A DNA stretch of 7,062 bases from positions 1 to 7,062 of the forward strand of contig JAFGSL010000710.1 of the NCBI GenBank assembly GCA_016934645.1. The letters run 5' to 3'. The notes below the pieces were generated by a model. That model was not told the origin of the DNA. It did not search any database and saw only the letters and a list, made by a program, of their open reading frames with translations. The stretch comes from Anaerolineae bacterium. GTDB taxonomy: Bacteria; Chloroflexota; Anaerolineae; B4-G1; SLSP01. Position numbers and translations under genes: made by a program. Below, one piece after another: positions 5,673 to 7,062 of this stretch. The first letter of the stretch is position 1. Every line of letters starts with the position of its first letter.

Positions 5673-7061
5673 TCAAAACTGGTGCGTCTCTCTCGCGATG
5701 ATCTCGTCCTGCAATTCTTTGCCGATGCTGGTGAAATAGGCGTTGTAGCCGGTGACGCGCACGAGCAGGTGACGGTAGTCCTCCGGATGTTGCTGGGCGT
5801 CGCGCAGCATGGCTGCGTCCACCATGTTCACCTGTAAGGCGGTGCCGCCATTTTCGACATACCCACGCAGGAACGCCTTGAACTTCGTCTGTTGTTCTGA
5901 ATCGCGCAGCAGCGACGGGCTGAACGTCATCGTGTGGCTGCCGCCGTTGGGTAGAAGGTTGACGAAGTCGCCCCAATCGCCTTCAGGCGCGTGTCCGCCG
6001 AGGGCTTTGCCCACGGAATTGACGTTGGCGGTTGGTCCGCGCGTGTCCGCGCCGTTGGATGGGCACAGCGCATTGGAGAGGAATTTACCCTTGGGCCGTC
6101 CATCGGGGCTGGCGGGCAGGATGAAGCTGTCGGCGATCCAGTAGTTCCAGCTCAACATGCCGGGCCGATACTGCGCGCCGGTGGCCTCGGTCTTGTGCTT
6201 CCAGGTTTCCTCCGTCCACAAGTCCATCACCTGTCGGGCCAGCGCATCGGCGGCGGGATCGTCGCGCCCGTACTTGGGCGCTTTGCGCAGCGCGCGCGCC
6301 TGGAGGACGGCGTGGCCCTCCCAGTTGTCGCGCAGCGCCTGGACGAGTTCCGCCATCGTGCAGGCTTTCTCGTCGAAGACCAGGTACTTGATTGCCAACA
6401 ATGAGTCCACCGTGGTGGCGTAGGTGACGGCCTCAATCGTGATGTACGACAGTTCCGCGCCACCTTGCGTCACGTCGAGGCCTTTCTCGGCGCAGCCGCG
6501 TACCAGACACGAGAGGTATGGGGTGGGGGAGAACTGCGCGCGAAGGGCGTCCGTGCGGTTGTAGAGTTCCACACTCTTTTGGATGATGAAGCGCGTCTGC
6601 GCAACGTAGGCGTCCCAGAATTGTTCCCACGTTGTAAATACTGTCGGATCACCGCTATCCGGACCGGTGCGGGTGATCGGTTCGGTTTTGCCCGTCATCG
6701 GATCGGTGAAGGGCAGCAGGTCGTAGCCGCCGGTGAGTGCCAACTCGACGGCCTTGAGCAAATTGAGGTTGTTGTCGACCGTGCCGGAGCGGTCGTTGCC
6801 GGCCATCGTGTTTTCCAGGCAGCCGACCGGCGCGTAATCGTGGACGTTGCCGGCGTGGATGAGGTGTTCGACGCCCGACTTACGCGCTTGCAGGAGCATC
6901 CCAGCCATCGAACGCTCGTCGAAGTTGAGGAGGAACGGCGCACCCTGGCTGTCGGCGATCATCGCCACGACTTTTTCGAGCAGTGCGTCGGGCGTGCCGC
7001 GATGCAGGCGCACGTTGGGCTTGGGTTCGAGGATGGGCGACATTTCGTCGAGCACGTCGAG
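5673..7061 (-). CDS. Glycyl radical enzyme (pyruvate formate-lyase-like family), C-terminal part, 5' end beyond window
   Basis: The frame runs from the right edge to TGA at 5673 (about 462 codons visible). Codons continue upstream of the GTG at 7055, so that is not the start. Family members are usually about 780-850 residues, so roughly 350 are missing. The active-site Cys is in YAPVGCLEN (Cys codon 6819-6821), with Glu two residues later. The Cys-x-Glu pattern is shared with dehydratase/lyase-type enzymes such as choline TMA-lyase and glycerol dehydratase and differs from the Cys-Cys of true PFL. The glycyl radical motif is RVTGYNAYF (Gly codon 5748-5750), followed by LQDEIIARE. Other family blocks are DEMSPILEPKPN, YLSCLVRGCAEKG, DSLLAIKYLVFDE, PKYGRDDPAADALA and CPSNGADTRGPTANVNSVGK. 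The enzyme needs a radical-SAM activase, not seen here. It works anaerobically in the cytosol. The substrate is not assignable: the normally YN-containing segment after GGA reads ELSYITIEAV. Likely co-transcribed with the split-barrel gene. Confidence 0.9.
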   Translation of the reverse strand, partial: LDVLDEMSPILEPKPNVRLHRGTPDALLEKVVAMIADSQGAPFLLNFDERSMAGMLLQARKSGVEHLIHAGNVHDYAPVGCLENTMAGNDRSGTVDNNLNLLKAVELALTGGYDLLPFTDPMTGKTEPITRTGPDSGDPTVFTTWEQFWDAYVAQTRFIIQKSVELYNRTDALRAQFSPTPYLSCLVRGCAEKGLDVTQGGAELSYITIEAVTYATTVDSLLAIKYLVFDEKACTMAELVQALRDNWEGHAVLQARALRKAPKYGRDDPAADALARQVMDLWTEETWKHKTEATGAQYRPGMLSWNYWIADSFILPASPDGRPKGKFLSNALCPSNGADTRGPTANVNSVGKALGGHAPEGDWGDFVNLLPNGGSHTMTFSPSLLRDSEQQTKFKAFLRGYVENGGTALQVNMVDAAMLRDAQQHPEDYRHLLVRVTGYNAYFTSIGKELQDEIIARETHQF

Positions 7062-7062
7062 C

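Noticed and set aside
5991..6404. + strand open frames opposite the glycyl radical enzyme
   Set aside because: They are antisense to conserved active-site-bearing sequence, and their Gly/Arg/Ala-rich products look like GC-driven shadows.
7053..7055. GTG as start of the glycyl radical enzyme
   Set aside because: Codons continue to the window edge and the enzyme family has several hundred residues before this block, so it is an internal Val.

Overview
The window looks like a bacterial chromosome fragment of moderate-to-high GC, probably metagenomic. No marker gene fixes the organism. The combination of a CHAT-NTPase fusion, a membrane-anchored STAND-like NTPase, a low-GC VapBC pair, short dyad and phased repeats between genes, and a glycyl radical enzyme would fit an anaerobic or facultative member of the Chloroflexota (Anaerolineae-like). 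That is a low-confidence inference from general family knowledge.

Layout. The left part (1-4572) is one rightward cluster. It opens with the C-terminal part of a CHAT peptidase fused to a P-loop NTPase (cut by the window edge). After 56 bp comes a VapB-like antitoxin with an excellent ribosome binding site, overlapped by 4 bp (ATGA) by a VapC PIN-domain RNase toxin. One base after the vapC stop begins an 897-residue protein with a glycine-rich multi-pass membrane region, a helical linker, a P-loop NTPase and a C-terminal winged-helix-like segment. The two NTPase domains share their motif layout but carry different N-terminal modules (peptidase versus membrane). This is the architecture expected of STAND-type biological-conflict or stress-response switches. 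A defence or programmed-cell-death role is an inference.

A 152-bp convergent intergenic region (4573-4724) holds three consecutive small hairpins and probably ends transcription from both sides. The right part (4725-7062) is leftward: a glycyl radical enzyme (C-terminal half, running off the right edge, with the radical Gly and active-site Cys visible), then a 99-bp gap containing a long hairpin built of 10-bp-phased CACGAAT units, then a flavin-reductase/pyridoxamine-oxidase-like split-barrel protein that appears to contain two barrel repeats. These two are probably co-transcribed metabolic genes. Any radical-SAM activase would lie outside the window.

The most unusual items are the NTPase/toxin-antitoxin arrangement, a perfect 14-bp-arm palindrome placed in frame inside the large NTPase gene, the phased-repeat intercistronic hairpin, and the pairing of an atypical glycyl radical enzyme with a double split-barrel protein.
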